Origin: Acidobacteriota bacterium
GTDB taxonomy: Bacteria > Acidobacteriota > Terriglobia > Terriglobales > Acidobacteriaceae
Direction: 5' to 3'
DNA: 37,802 nt
Assembly (NCBI GenBank): GCA_028872955.1
Contig: JAGWNX010000031.1
Location: forward strand, 1 to 37,802
Positions 15,369-23,127 of this stretch are shown here, piece after piece (positions within the stretch are counted from its first letter, which is position 1; the number at the start of each line of letters is the position of its first letter). The notes beneath the pieces were generated by a model. The model worked only from the letters and a program-made list of their open reading frames with translations, searched no databases and had not been told where the DNA came from. A program made the translations under genes and the position numbers.

Positions 15369-16757
15369 TCAATACTCAGGGGTACTGCCGGGGGCCAGGT
15401 TCTCAAAGCGGGTGTAGTCTGCCAGATACGCGAGCTGCACGCTGCCCGTGGGGCCGTTGCGCTGCTTGGCAATGATGATCTCGGCTTTGCCCTTCAGGTC
15501 TTCATTTTCGCGGTCGTAGTACTCCTCGCGGTGGATGAAGCACACCACGTCGGCATCCTGCTCAATGGAGCCCGATTCGCGCAGGTCGCTGAGCATGGGC
15601 TTCTTGTCGCCGCCGCGTTGCTCACTGGCACGCGACAGCTGGCTGAGCGCCACCACCGGCACGCGCATCTCCTTGGCCAGTGCCTTCAGGCCGCGCGAGA
15701 TGGCCGAGACCTCCTGCGTGCGATTCTCAAATCCCTTCTGGCTACCGCTGGTCGAGCCGGTCATCAGCTGCAGGTAGTCGATGACGATCAGGTCCAGCTG
15801 GCCGTTCTGCTGCTGACGCAGGCGGCGGGCCTTGGCACGCATCTCTGCCAGCGTGATGCCGGGCGTATCGTCAATAAACATCTTCGCGTCCATCAGCCGC
15901 TCGAGGGCCTGCACCAGCTTGGCGCGGTCATCGCGCATCAGCATACCGGTCTGGATGGCCTTGGAGTTGACCATCGCCTGCGAGGCCAGCATACGGCGCA
16001 GCAGGCTGGCCTTGCTCATTTCCAGCGAGAAGACAGCGACCACTTTTTCTCCGCGCACCGCAGCGTTCTCTGCGATGTTGATGGCCCAGGCCGTCTTGCC
16101 CATGGAGGGGCGCGCGGCGATGATGATGAGCTCGCCCTCCTGCAGTCCGCTGGTCATGCGGTCAAAGTCGAGATAGTGCGTGGCCAGGCCGGTGACCTCG
16201 CGGCCCTGCTCGTAGAGCGCGTCGATAGAGCCGAAGGACTCCTTGACGATGGCGCTGATATCGGAGAAGCCGCCCGTGACGGCGTGTTCGCTGATCTCTA
16301 CCAGGCGCGCACTTACGTCGTTCAGGACGGTGATCGCCTCCTGGCTTTGGTCTGCGGCGCTGGCCATGCCCATATCGCAGACCGTCATCAGCTGGCGCAT
16401 CAGGCTCTTATCGCGCACGATGCGGACGTAGCTCTCGATGCTGAGCTTGCGCGGCAGCCCCTCGCTGAGTGAGGCCAGATACGGCACGCCGCCGACGGAG
16501 TCCAGCTCCTTACGACGACGCAGCTCCTCGGCGACGGTCACGATATCGACCGCGTGGCCAGCCTCGGCCAGGTGCACCATCACGGCGTAGATGCGGCGGT
16601 GCGAGTCCAGCGCGAAGTCATCGGCCTTCAGCAGCATGGTGGCATCGACGATGGCCACAGGCTCCACCAGCATGGCGCCGAGGATGGTCATCTCGGCATG
16701 CACGGATGCGGGTCGCTGGCTGTCGTCGCTGCTTACGAGTTGGGGATAGGTGGCCAC
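15369..16757 (-). CDS. dnaB: Replicative DNA helicase DnaB
   Basis: 462-aa hexameric helicase that opens the replication fork and recruits primase. The N-terminal collar domain (about 17-120) begins SVHAEMTILGAMLVE. The RecA-like domain holds the Walker A motif AARPSMGKTAW (214-224), FSLEMSKASLLRRMLA, a Walker B region LDLIVIDYLQLM, VVALSQLSR with the arginine-rich sensor, and the DLRESGSIEQDADVV block, then IIAKQRNGPTG near the end. Length is normal. No intein is present. The start is a GTG at 16757 with little Shine-Dalgarno; upstream, two copies of ACGGTTGA (plus-strand reading) lie 13 bases apart at 16790-16797 and 16803-16810. Confidence 0.96.
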   Translation of the reverse strand: MATYPQLVSSDDSQRPASVHAEMTILGAMLVEPVAIVDATMLLKADDFALDSHRRIYAVMVHLAEAGHAVDIVTVAEELRRRKELDSVGGVPYLASLSEGLPRKLSIESYVRIVRDKSLMRQLMTVCDMGMASAADQSQEAITVLNDVSARLVEISEHAVTGGFSDISAIVKESFGSIDALYEQGREVTGLATHYLDFDRMTSGLQEGELIIIAARPSMGKTAWAINIAENAAVRGEKVVAVFSLEMSKASLLRRMLASQAMVNSKAIQTGMLMRDDRAKLVQALERLMDAKMFIDDTPGITLAEMRAKARRLRQQQNGQLDLIVIDYLQLMTGSTSGSQKGFENRTQEVSAISRGLKALAKEMRVPVVALSQLSRASEQRGGDKKPMLSDLRESGSIEQDADVVCFIHREEYYDRENEDLKGKAEIIIAKQRNGPTGSVQLAYLADYTRFENLAPGSTPEY

Positions 16758-16865
16758 GAGTCTTTAGCCTACGGAAGCGAGGGCTGTTAACGGTTGAGGA
16801 CGACGGTTGAAAAAGCGGTCCCCAATCCCTATGGTACTGCGCCCTTCGTCCGGAGAGCAGCCCGG

Positions 16866-16884
16866 GGGTATACCCTTGGGTATA
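16866..16884 (+). promoter_or_regulatory. Palindrome and direct repeat upstream of the DUF5076-like gene
   Basis: GGGTATACCC (16866-16875) is a perfect 10-bp palindrome, and GGGTATA recurs 12 bases later (16878-16884). They lie 27-45 bases before the ATG at 16911, in the 153-base gap between divergent dnaB and the small gene. The position suits an operator or promoter element. Confidence 0.35.
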
Positions 16885-16910
16885 TCTCCGAGAATGCGAG
16901 GCTTCAGCGC

Positions 16911-17210
16911 ATGGCCACAGATAAGACCCTTGCCGTACCGCCTGCCGCCCAGCGCGACCGCGCCGCCTTTGAAGTGTTGCGCGTGTGGATCGCCGAGCAG
17001 GGGCAGCATGTCACCATCCGTTCAGGCGCGTGGGAGGACCCGTTTGCCTGGGGGATTGTGCTGGCGGACCTGGCCCGGCACATCGCCAACGCCCACGCCA
17101 TGCAGAGCCCCGGCACCGACACCGAGGCCTTCCTGGACCGGCTGCTGGAGGGCTTCGAAGCCGAGATCGACGACCCTACCTCCGACCCCGAGGGCGAGGT
17201 GACACAGTAG
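16911..17210 (+). CDS. DUF5076-like small protein
   Basis: 99-aa cytosolic protein resembling the DUF5076 family in the opening block LAVPPAAQRDRAAFEVLRVWIAEQGQHVTI and the following WEDPFAWGIVLADLARHIANA, with a C-terminal helix and an acidic end (EIDDPTSDPEGE). No function is known for the family. The ATG at 16911 has GAGG nine bases upstream and begins the conserved part; an extension to 16794 is Arg-rich and unsupported. It is convergent with the downstream protease and divergent from dnaB. Confidence 0.75.
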   Translation: MATDKTLAVPPAAQRDRAAFEVLRVWIAEQGQHVTIRSGAWEDPFAWGIVLADLARHIANAHAMQSPGTDTEAFLDRLLEGFEAEIDDPTSDPEGEVTQ

Positions 17211-17261
17211 GATGCGTCGCGCGCTGTGAACCACCACCGGCTCATCCGGCGGACCCTACGC

Positions 17262-18365
17262 TTATTTGTGGTCTGCTTCCTTCTGCTCCGCTTTGATACG
17301 AGACTTGGCGAGGATCGACTCGATCTCTTTTGCAAGTCCCCCTGACGCCAACGTACCGTCGAACGCAGTTACTTTACCCGAGCCAAGAACGATACTCGTG
17401 CGACGATCCGAGAGCACGAAGGTGTGTACATAGGTAAAGAGTGGGCGATCAACCTCAACAATCAAATCTGCTAACTTCTGATCGCCAACGATCGTCAGCC
17501 CAAGACTGGTCCATCTCTTATCGTTCAGCAAGGCGCGTTCAAGTGTGTCTACGGTAAGGAATGATGTCTTCGAATGCAAATAGATTGTCTTTGCCGATTC
17601 GATGAGATTTGCTGGCTTTTCCTCTGCAATCGCTGTGCTTGAGGAAGGAACTTTGTGCGCTTCGTCTCGCGGCAATTCGAGTAGCTTTCCTGATGCCAGG
17701 AACAAGCTTCGTCCACCTTCGGCGAGACCCAATACACTTTCAACAGGTACAGCAATTCCAGCCCCTGAAGCACTCGCCGTGATGATACCTATCGCCCCGC
17801 CGTCTTGCATGACGAGTGGCGCACCACTCGCACCGGACGCAACAGGGGCATTAAATTGAATGACTCGAAAGCCTGTGCCTAACCCCGGGACCTCATCGGC
17901 CATGCGAATCGCGGAGACCATGCCGTTACTGGCGGACCATGTCAACCCACCTGAGTTGCTTATTGTGTAGACGGCATCTCCTTGCTTGGCCTGACTGAGC
18001 GCCTCAGTGCGCAGGAATGGGAGATTCGTTGAGGTGATTCGAAGTTCAACCACATCGCGGCGTTCATCTACACCCAATAGCTGCACGCGGTCAAAGACTT
18101 CACCAGTTGCCGTTCGAATCTGAACTTCATTGGAGCCTTTGATCGTATGCCACGCTGCAAGGATCAACCCGTCCTTGGATATAAGGAATCCCGTTGCGAT
18201 GGATCGGAGGCGACCCATTCCATCACCAGAAAGAATCACAACGCTTGCAGCCTTAGTTTGCTCAAACAGCCCGTTTACGGAAGGACCCTGTGTCTGTGGA
18301 TCAGCAGATGGGATCAAAGCCGATAGAACATAGATGAGATACGCCGCAAATTTCGAGCTTTTCAT
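17262..18365 (-). CDS. Exported trypsin-like serine protease with C-terminal accessory domain
   Basis: 367-aa S1/HtrA-like protease. Residues 1-23 form a signal peptide. The catalytic triad is visible: His73 in AAWHTIKG, Asp104 in ERRDVVELRI and Ser180 in SGASGAPLV. No PDZ domain follows. Instead there is a separate C-terminal domain (about 245-345) starting near KTIYLHSKTSFLTVDTLE and including LADLIVEVDRPLFTYVHTFVLSDRRTSIVLGSGKVTAFDG, a beta-rich module that I do not assign. The ATG at 18365 starts the signal peptide; an upstream TTG at 18401 is unlikely. The gene is visibly AT-richer than its neighbours (27 G+C of 60 bases at 17581-17640 against 43 of 60 at 19501-19560), which suggests acquisition from elsewhere or different codon pressure. 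Confidence 0.85.
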   Translation of the reverse strand: MKSSKFAAYLIYVLSALIPSADPQTQGPSVNGLFEQTKAASVVILSGDGMGRLRSIATGFLISKDGLILAAWHTIKGSNEVQIRTATGEVFDRVQLLGVDERRDVVELRITSTNLPFLRTEALSQAKQGDAVYTISNSGGLTWSASNGMVSAIRMADEVPGLGTGFRVIQFNAPVASGASGAPLVMQDGGAIGIITASASGAGIAVPVESVLGLAEGGRSLFLASGKLLELPRDEAHKVPSSSTAIAEEKPANLIESAKTIYLHSKTSFLTVDTLERALLNDKRWTSLGLTIVGDQKLADLIVEVDRPLFTYVHTFVLSDRRTSIVLGSGKVTAFDGTLASGGLAKEIESILAKSRIKAEQKEADHK

Positions 18366-18406
18366 AGTTGGCGGAAAGTCTACCCGAATCGACACATCCA
18401 ATCCAC

Positions 18407-19126
18407 CTATCGGTGCGAGTGGTACTCCTCAAACAGCTCTGGAAACTGGGCCTTAAGCGCGGCGATCTTCGGCACATCGCAGACCTGGATGTAGGGATTG
18501 TCCGGATTCTTGTCGGCGTAGTCCTGGTGATAGTCTTCGCCGTTGTAGAAGGCCTGCAGCGGCACTACCTGGGTGACGATGGGCGCGGGGAATACCTTCG
18601 CCGCGTCAAGCTGCGCAATGTAGGCGCGGGCGACACGCTCCTGCTGCGGCGAGGTGTAGAAGATGGCCGAGCGGTAGCTGGTGCCGACGTCTGGCCCCTG
18701 CCGATTGAGCTGCGTGGGATCATGCACCACGCTGAAGAAGATGCGCAGAATGGTGCCGTAGCTGATGACCTGCGGGTCAAAGACGATCTGCAGTGACTCC
18801 GCATGGCCGGTGGTCTCGCTGGAGACGTCGCTGTAGTTGGCCGTCTCTCGCGTGCCGCCGGAGTACCCCGCCACGGTGGAGCGCACGCCGCGCACGCGGT
18901 TGTACACCGACTGCACGCCCCAGAAGCAGCCGCCTGCCAGCACGGCTGTCTCCTCGTGCAAGGCTGAGGCCGGTTCATCCACGGCCGGTGCCGGGATGGG
19001 TGCCTTTCTCGTCTCCGCTCCGTAGACCATCTTCTTCACTCCCGTCCGTGCAGTCAGCACCACAACAGTCGCCAGCACCACAATCGCCAGTGCCACGAGG
19101 CCAGCCGGTATCTTCCACAAAGCCAT
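18407..19126 (-). CDS. msrA: Membrane-anchored peptide methionine sulfoxide reductase MsrA
   Basis: 239-aa MsrA that reduces methionine-S-sulfoxide in proteins. An N-terminal transmembrane segment (about 7-26, AGLVALAIVVLATVVVL) and a linker precede the catalytic domain, so the enzyme probably faces the periplasm. The active site is GGCFWGV with Cys67. Further blocks are VAGYSGG, YSDVSSETTGHAESLQIVFDP, FFSVVHDPTQLNRQGPDVGTSYRSAIFY and YNGEDYHQDY. One Cys remains near the C-terminus (IQVCDVP) that could serve as the resolving residue. The ATG at 19126 has GGGAG seven bases upstream; an in-frame ATG at 19144 is an alternative. It lies between the protease and mnmG on the same strand. Confidence 0.93.
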   Translation of the reverse strand: MALWKIPAGLVALAIVVLATVVVLTARTGVKKMVYGAETRKAPIPAPAVDEPASALHEETAVLAGGCFWGVQSVYNRVRGVRSTVAGYSGGTRETANYSDVSSETTGHAESLQIVFDPQVISYGTILRIFFSVVHDPTQLNRQGPDVGTSYRSAIFYTSPQQERVARAYIAQLDAAKVFPAPIVTQVVPLQAFYNGEDYHQDYADKNPDNPYIQVCDVPKIAALKAQFPELFEEYHSHR

Positions 19127-19202
19127 CGCATCGCTCCCGTCCATCCCACAGCTCGTCTTCGTTCATAGGACGCTCTCCACTCCGCTTTGGATACAACCGT
19201 TG

Positions 19203-21200
19203 TCAGGCGCTGCGCTGCTGCCCCTGAATTTGAATGTAGACATGCACCAGGCTGATGGCCGCCGGGGTGACGCCGGCAATGCGGCTGGCCTGCCCCAGCG
19301 TCTGCGGGCGCACGCGCTCCAGCTTCTCCTGCATCTCGCGGCTCAGCCCGCTGACGGTGCGATAGTTGAACCAGTCGGGTATCTGCTTCTGCTCCGCGCG
19401 GCGCATCTTCTCCATGGAGCGGCGCTGCTGGTCAAGATAGCCCGCGTACTTGATCTCGGTCTCAACGGTTTTGATCTCGTTGCGCACCCACGCCGGCAGG
19501 AGCCCCTGCGTGCTGGCGTGTGCGGCATCCAGCGCGGCCAGCCATGGCGCAAACAGCAGGTCGCCCGCTGCATGCAGACGCTGCCGCAGCACACCGCCCA
19601 GTTGCTCCACCGCGACTTCAGGCCGCTTCAGCAGTTGCGCCAGCGTCTGGCCGTTGATGCCGCTCGCCTCGCCGTCCAGCGTGGCCACCACCTCGGCGGG
19701 CAGCTCCTCTACACGGATGCGCACGGCCTGCAGCAGCGTGTGCAGTGCAGACTGCCTGGCCTGCCGCGCCTGGTAGGCCGCCCAGGCGGTGTCGTCGATG
19801 AGGCCGAGCTGGCGGCCATGCGGCGTCAGGCGGCGGTCTGCATTGTCGATGCGCAGGTGCAGGCGAAACTCCGCCCGAGAGGTGAACATGCGATACGGCT
19901 CGTTGGTGCCCTTGCTGATGAGGTCGTCGATCAGGATGCCGGTGTAGGCCTCCGTGCGGTCCAGCGTAAAGGCGGGCCGCTGCTGCACGGCGAGCGCAGC
20001 GTTGATGCCCGCCATCAGGCCCTGGCACGCAGCTTCTTCATACCCGCTGGTGCCGTTGATCTGGCCTGCAAGGTAGAGACCCTCGTACTGCTTCACGCGC
20101 AGGGTGCGGTCCAGCTCCGTAGGGTCGATGGCGTCGTACTCGATGGCGTAGCCGGGGCGCAGCATCTCGGCGTGCTCCAGTCCGGGGATCGAGCGAACCA
20201 TCGCGGCCTGCACCTCCATGGGCAGACTGGTGCTCATGCCGTTGATGTAGACCTCGTGCGTGTTCAGGCCCTCTGGCTCCAGGAAGAACTGGTGGCGCGA
20301 CTTATCCGGGAAGCGGACGATCTTGTCTTCAATCGACGGGCAGTAGCGCGGGCCGATGGCCTCGATCTGGCCGGAGTACATGGGCGAGCGGTGCACATTC
20401 TCGCGGATCAGTCGCAACGTCTCCGGCGTGGTGTGCGCGATGTGGCAGCTGATCTGGCGCAGCGGAGGCACACCGCCCTGCGCAAAGCCTGAGCGGAAGC
20501 TGAAGGGCGTAGGCTCGGTGTCTCCGGGCTGCTCCTCAAACTGCGCCCAGTCGATCGTGCGTCCGTCCAGGCGTGGCGGCGTGCCGGTCTTGAGGCGGCA
20601 CTCGCGCAGGCCCAGGCGCTTCAGTGCCTCGCCCAGCAGCACACTGGCGGGCTCGCCACTGCGGCCGGCGGTGTACTGCTGCTCGCCGCAGTGGATGAGG
20701 CCGTTGAGGAACGTGCCGGTGGTGATGACGACCGCTTGCGCGTAGACAGCGCGGCCATCGCGCAGGCGCAGCCCGGTGATGCGGCCGCGCGCGCCGGTGT
20801 CGACTGGCTCCACCAGCAGATCGACGACCTCCGCCTGTTTGATGAACAGGTTCGCCTGGCCTTCCAGCACCTCGCGCATCTTCACGCGGTAGAGCGCCTT
20901 GTCGCACTGCGCGCGTGGCGACCATACGGCCGGGCCACGGCTGGTGTTCAGCAGACGAAACTGGATGCCGCAGGAGTCCGCCACCTCGCCCATCACGCCG
21001 CCCAGGGCATCCACCTCGCGCACCAGATGGCCCTTGGCAACGCCGCCGATAGCGGGGTTGCAGCTCATCTGCGCAATCAGGTCGAGGTTCAGCGTAAAGA
21101 TGGCCGTGCGCAGCCCCATGCGTGCCGCGGCCATGGCCGCCTCGCAGCCAGCGTGCCCGGCACCCACCACCACTACGTCAAAGTGCTCCGTAAAGCTCAC
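19203..21200 (-). CDS. mnmG: tRNA uridine-5-carboxymethylaminomethyl modification enzyme MnmG (GidA)
   Basis: 665-aa FAD-dependent protein that, with MnmE, places carboxymethylaminomethyl groups on wobble U34 of certain tRNAs. The N-terminal FAD motif is [44 protein letters not shown] and [17 protein letters not shown] are the first GidA signature; [14 protein letters not shown] carries the conserved Cys; and the C-terminal MnmE-binding helical domain includes [21 protein letters not shown] and [33 protein letters not shown]. The only in-frame start before a stop is the GTG at 21200, with AAAGGA directly abutting it, too close to act as a normal Shine-Dalgarno. Confidence 0.96.
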   Translation of the reverse strand: MSFTEHFDVVVVGAGHAGCEAAMAAARMGLRTAIFTLNLDLIAQMSCNPAIGGVAKGHLVREVDALGGVMGEVADSCGIQFRLLNTSRGPAVWSPRAQCDKALYRVKMREVLEGQANLFIKQAEVVDLLVEPVDTGARGRITGLRLRDGRAVYAQAVVITTGTFLNGLIHCGEQQYTAGRSGEPASVLLGEALKRLGLRECRLKTGTPPRLDGRTIDWAQFEEQPGDTEPTPFSFRSGFAQGGVPPLRQISCHIAHTTPETLRLIRENVHRSPMYSGQIEAIGPRYCPSIEDKIVRFPDKSRHQFFLEPEGLNTHEVYINGMSTSLPMEVQAAMVRSIPGLEHAEMLRPGYAIEYDAIDPTELDRTLRVKQYEGLYLAGQINGTSGYEEAACQGLMAGINAALAVQQRPAFTLDRTEAYTGILIDDLISKGTNEPYRMFTSRAEFRLHLRIDNADRRLTPHGRQLGLIDDTAWAAYQARQARQSALHTLLQAVRIRVEELPAEVVATLDGEASGINGQTLAQLLKRPEVAVEQLGGVLRQRLHAAGDLLFAPWLAALDAAHASTQGLLPAWVRNEIKTVETEIKYAGYLDQQRRSMEKMRRAEQKQIPDWFNYRTVSGLSREMQEKLERVRPQTLGQASRIAGVTPAAISLVHVYIQIQGQQRSA

Positions 21201-21206
21201 TCCTTT

Positions 21207-21212
21207 ATTCTA
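21207..21212 (-). promoter_or_regulatory. Putative mnmG -10 box, nearly leaderless
   Basis: The minus strand reads CTAGAAT followed by AAAGGA and then the GTG start. A -10 box TAGAAT at 21212-21207 would start transcription at about the GTG itself, which would explain the missing ribosome-binding spacing. The -35 is weak. Confidence 0.4.
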
Positions 21213-21264
21213 GTCGCCAGCGCCGCTGTGGCAGATACTCATCTCATCGCGACGAGGTGCCCTG

Positions 21265-21642
21265 ATGGTCCAGACCTGCCCGATCATCGCCTTTCTCCCG
21301 ACGCTGGACGCAGACAAAGCGCGACGCTTTTATGCCGAGACGCTGGGCCTGCGGCTGGTGGCGGAGGACGCCTTCGCGCTGGTGTTTGACGCCAATGGCG
21401 TGATGCTGCGCGTGGTGCGGGTGGAGCAGATGACTCCCGCGCCCTATACGGTGCTTGGCTGGCAGGTAACGGCACTCCGCGAGTATGTAACCGATTTGGC
21501 TGCAAAAGGCGTGCGTTTTCTGCACTACCCGCCCATGCAGCAGACGCCGGAGGGCATCTGGACCTCGCCCGGCGGTGCGCAGGTAGCGTGGTTTCAGGAT
21601 CCTGACGGCAATACGCTCTCGCTGACGCAGCTTGCCGGCTGA
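21265..21642 (+). CDS. VOC-family (glyoxalase/bleomycin-resistance-like) protein
   Basis: 125-aa single vicinal-oxygen-chelate domain protein. It shows the paired beta-alpha-beta-beta-beta pattern: IIAFLPTLDADKARRFYAETLGLRLVAED in the first half, and YPPMQQTPEGIWTSPGGAQVAWFQDPDGNTLSLTQL in the second, with the typical W.QDPDGN.L ending that supplies a metal or substrate ligand in many members. The reaction may be isomerisation, dioxygenation or simple ligand binding; it cannot be set. The ATG at 21265 has a GAGG upstream. It diverges from mnmG and ends 12 bases from the convergent MBL-rhodanese gene. Confidence 0.85.
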   Translation: MVQTCPIIAFLPTLDADKARRFYAETLGLRLVAEDAFALVFDANGVMLRVVRVEQMTPAPYTVLGWQVTALREYVTDLAAKGVRFLHYPPMQQTPEGIWTSPGGAQVAWFQDPDGNTLSLTQLAG

Positions 21643-21654
21643 TGCCCGGCCTCG

Positions 21655-23058
21655 TCAGCCGGCAGCGGCGGTAACCGGCAGCCGCGCCGCGTCCCAGCCG
21701 GCGATGCCACCGGCTATCTGGCTGACGGCGTAGCCTGCCTGCTCCAGCAGACTGGCGGCAACTGACGAGCGGTAGCCGCCCGCGCAGAAGACCAGCAGTG
21801 GCCGCTGCGGCGGCAGCTCCGCCAGGCGCGTGGCAAGCTGGCTGAGTGGCAGGTTGATGCTGCCCGGCACCGTGTGCTGCTCGTGCTCCGTGGGGGTGCG
21901 CACATCCACCGCCAGCGGAGCCGCTGCGTCGTGCAGGCCGAGGCGCTCCGATGCCAGCAGCGCGTCCACACGCTCCGTGGTGGCTACCAGTGCAGGACTG
22001 GCTGCCAGGCTCTGCAGGCCGCCCTGCAGGTAGCCGGCCACGTTGTCAAAGCCGATGCGGCCCAGGCGCAGCGCGGCCTCGCGCTCCTGCCCTGGGTCGG
22101 CGATGATGAGGATCGGGCGCTCGTGATGCAGCACCGTACCTGCCCAGGTAGCAAACTGGCCCTGCAGACCCACGTTGATGCTGCCCCTCAGGTGCGCGGC
22201 TGCGAAGCTCTCCGCGTCGCGCACATCCAGCAACTGCGCACCGTCGCGGTGCAGCGCAAGCGCCTGCTCCAGCGGCAGCGGATGCAGCTCGCGCTCCAGC
22301 GTCTGCTCCAGCGTAGGCCGCTCACGGGTGTTTTGCACCGCGTCGTACTGGAAGTACGCCGGCGCGTCCGGCTGATCTGCAGTGACCAGCGCGATGAACT
22401 CCTCCTGCCCCATGGGCTGCAGCGCGTAGTTGGTGCGGCGCTGCTCGCCGATGGTGGAGAAGGTCTTCTCGCTGAGCGATTTGCCGCATAGCGAGCCCGC
22501 TCCGTGTGCGGGATAGACGAGCGTCGCATCCGGCAGCGCCATCAGCTTGGGCAGGGAGGCATATAGCATGGTGCCGAGCGCGTGCGGCGTCCAGCCACGG
22601 CTGCCATGCAGGTCTGGCCGGCCCACATCGCCTACAAACAGCGTGTCGCCGGTAAGCACGGCGTAGGGCTCCGTGGTGCTGCGGGCCAGGTCGTAGACCA
22701 GCAGGCTGGTGGAGTCCGTCGTATGCCCGGGCGTGGCCAGCGCCACCAGCCGCACGGCACCAAACTCCAGTGCTTCGCCGTCGGCCAGCGGCGTAAACCG
22801 GTACTCCGCATGTGCGGCGGCACCCAATAGAATCTCCGCACCGGCGCGGTCGCGCAGCTCCAGGTGCCCGGCGATAAAGTCCGCGTGCAGATGCGTGAGA
22901 AAGACGTAGCGGATGGTGAGCCCATGCTGCGCGGCGAACGTAAGATACTGTTCCACATCGCGCTGCGGGTCCACCACCAGCGCCGTGCCGGTGGCTTCGT
23001 CGCCGATGATGTACGACGCGTGTGCCAGACACCCAAGGTAGAACTGCTGGAAGATCAC
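21655..23058 (-). CDS. Metallo-beta-lactamase/rhodanese fusion (persulfide dioxygenase-like)
   Basis: 467-aa fusion of an N-terminal metallo-beta-lactamase domain and two C-terminal rhodanese domains, the layout of persulfide dioxygenase-rhodanese proteins that handle sulfane sulfur. The metal motif is THLHADF (55-61): His56, His58 and Asp60 are kept, with Phe where classical MBL proteins have His. ATPGHTTDSTSLLV and LTGDTLFVGDVGRPDL follow. The first rhodanese module (about 270-350) has ADPGQER where the active Cys should be, so it is inactive; the last one (about 375-467) keeps the Cys in VFCAGGYRSS. The GTG at 23058 has AGGAGG seven bases upstream. No sulfide:quinone oxidoreductase gene is nearby. 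Confidence 0.92.
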   Translation of the reverse strand: MIFQQFYLGCLAHASYIIGDEATGTALVVDPQRDVEQYLTFAAQHGLTIRYVFLTHLHADFIAGHLELRDRAGAEILLGAAAHAEYRFTPLADGEALEFGAVRLVALATPGHTTDSTSLLVYDLARSTTEPYAVLTGDTLFVGDVGRPDLHGSRGWTPHALGTMLYASLPKLMALPDATLVYPAHGAGSLCGKSLSEKTFSTIGEQRRTNYALQPMGQEEFIALVTADQPDAPAYFQYDAVQNTRERPTLEQTLERELHPLPLEQALALHRDGAQLLDVRDAESFAAAHLRGSINVGLQGQFATWAGTVLHHERPILIIADPGQEREAALRLGRIGFDNVAGYLQGGLQSLAASPALVATTERVDALLASERLGLHDAAAPLAVDVRTPTEHEQHTVPGSINLPLSQLATRLAELPPQRPLLVFCAGGYRSSVAASLLEQAGYAVSQIAGGIAGWDAARLPVTAAAG

Positions 23059-23092
23059 TGCTGCACCTCCTGCCGCTACCTATAGTTCTAAA

Positions 23093-23121
23093 CCCTGCGG
23101 CCGCGATGCGACAGTGCAGGG
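23093..23121 (-). terminator. Hairpin after the TonB-type receptor gene
   Basis: CCCTGC (23093-23098) and GCAGGG (23116-23121) form a 6-bp stem seven bases after the minus-strand stop at 23128, followed on that strand by TTTAGAAC. The U tract is short. It is a plausible but weak terminator that also lies in the promoter area of the MBL-rhodanese gene. Confidence 0.35.
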
Positions 23122-23127
23122 CCCGGC

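Noticed and set aside
17211..17261. Possible bidirectional terminator between the DUF5076-like gene and the protease
   Set aside because: A CCGG-type stem is present, but it is short and neither side has a convincing T run.
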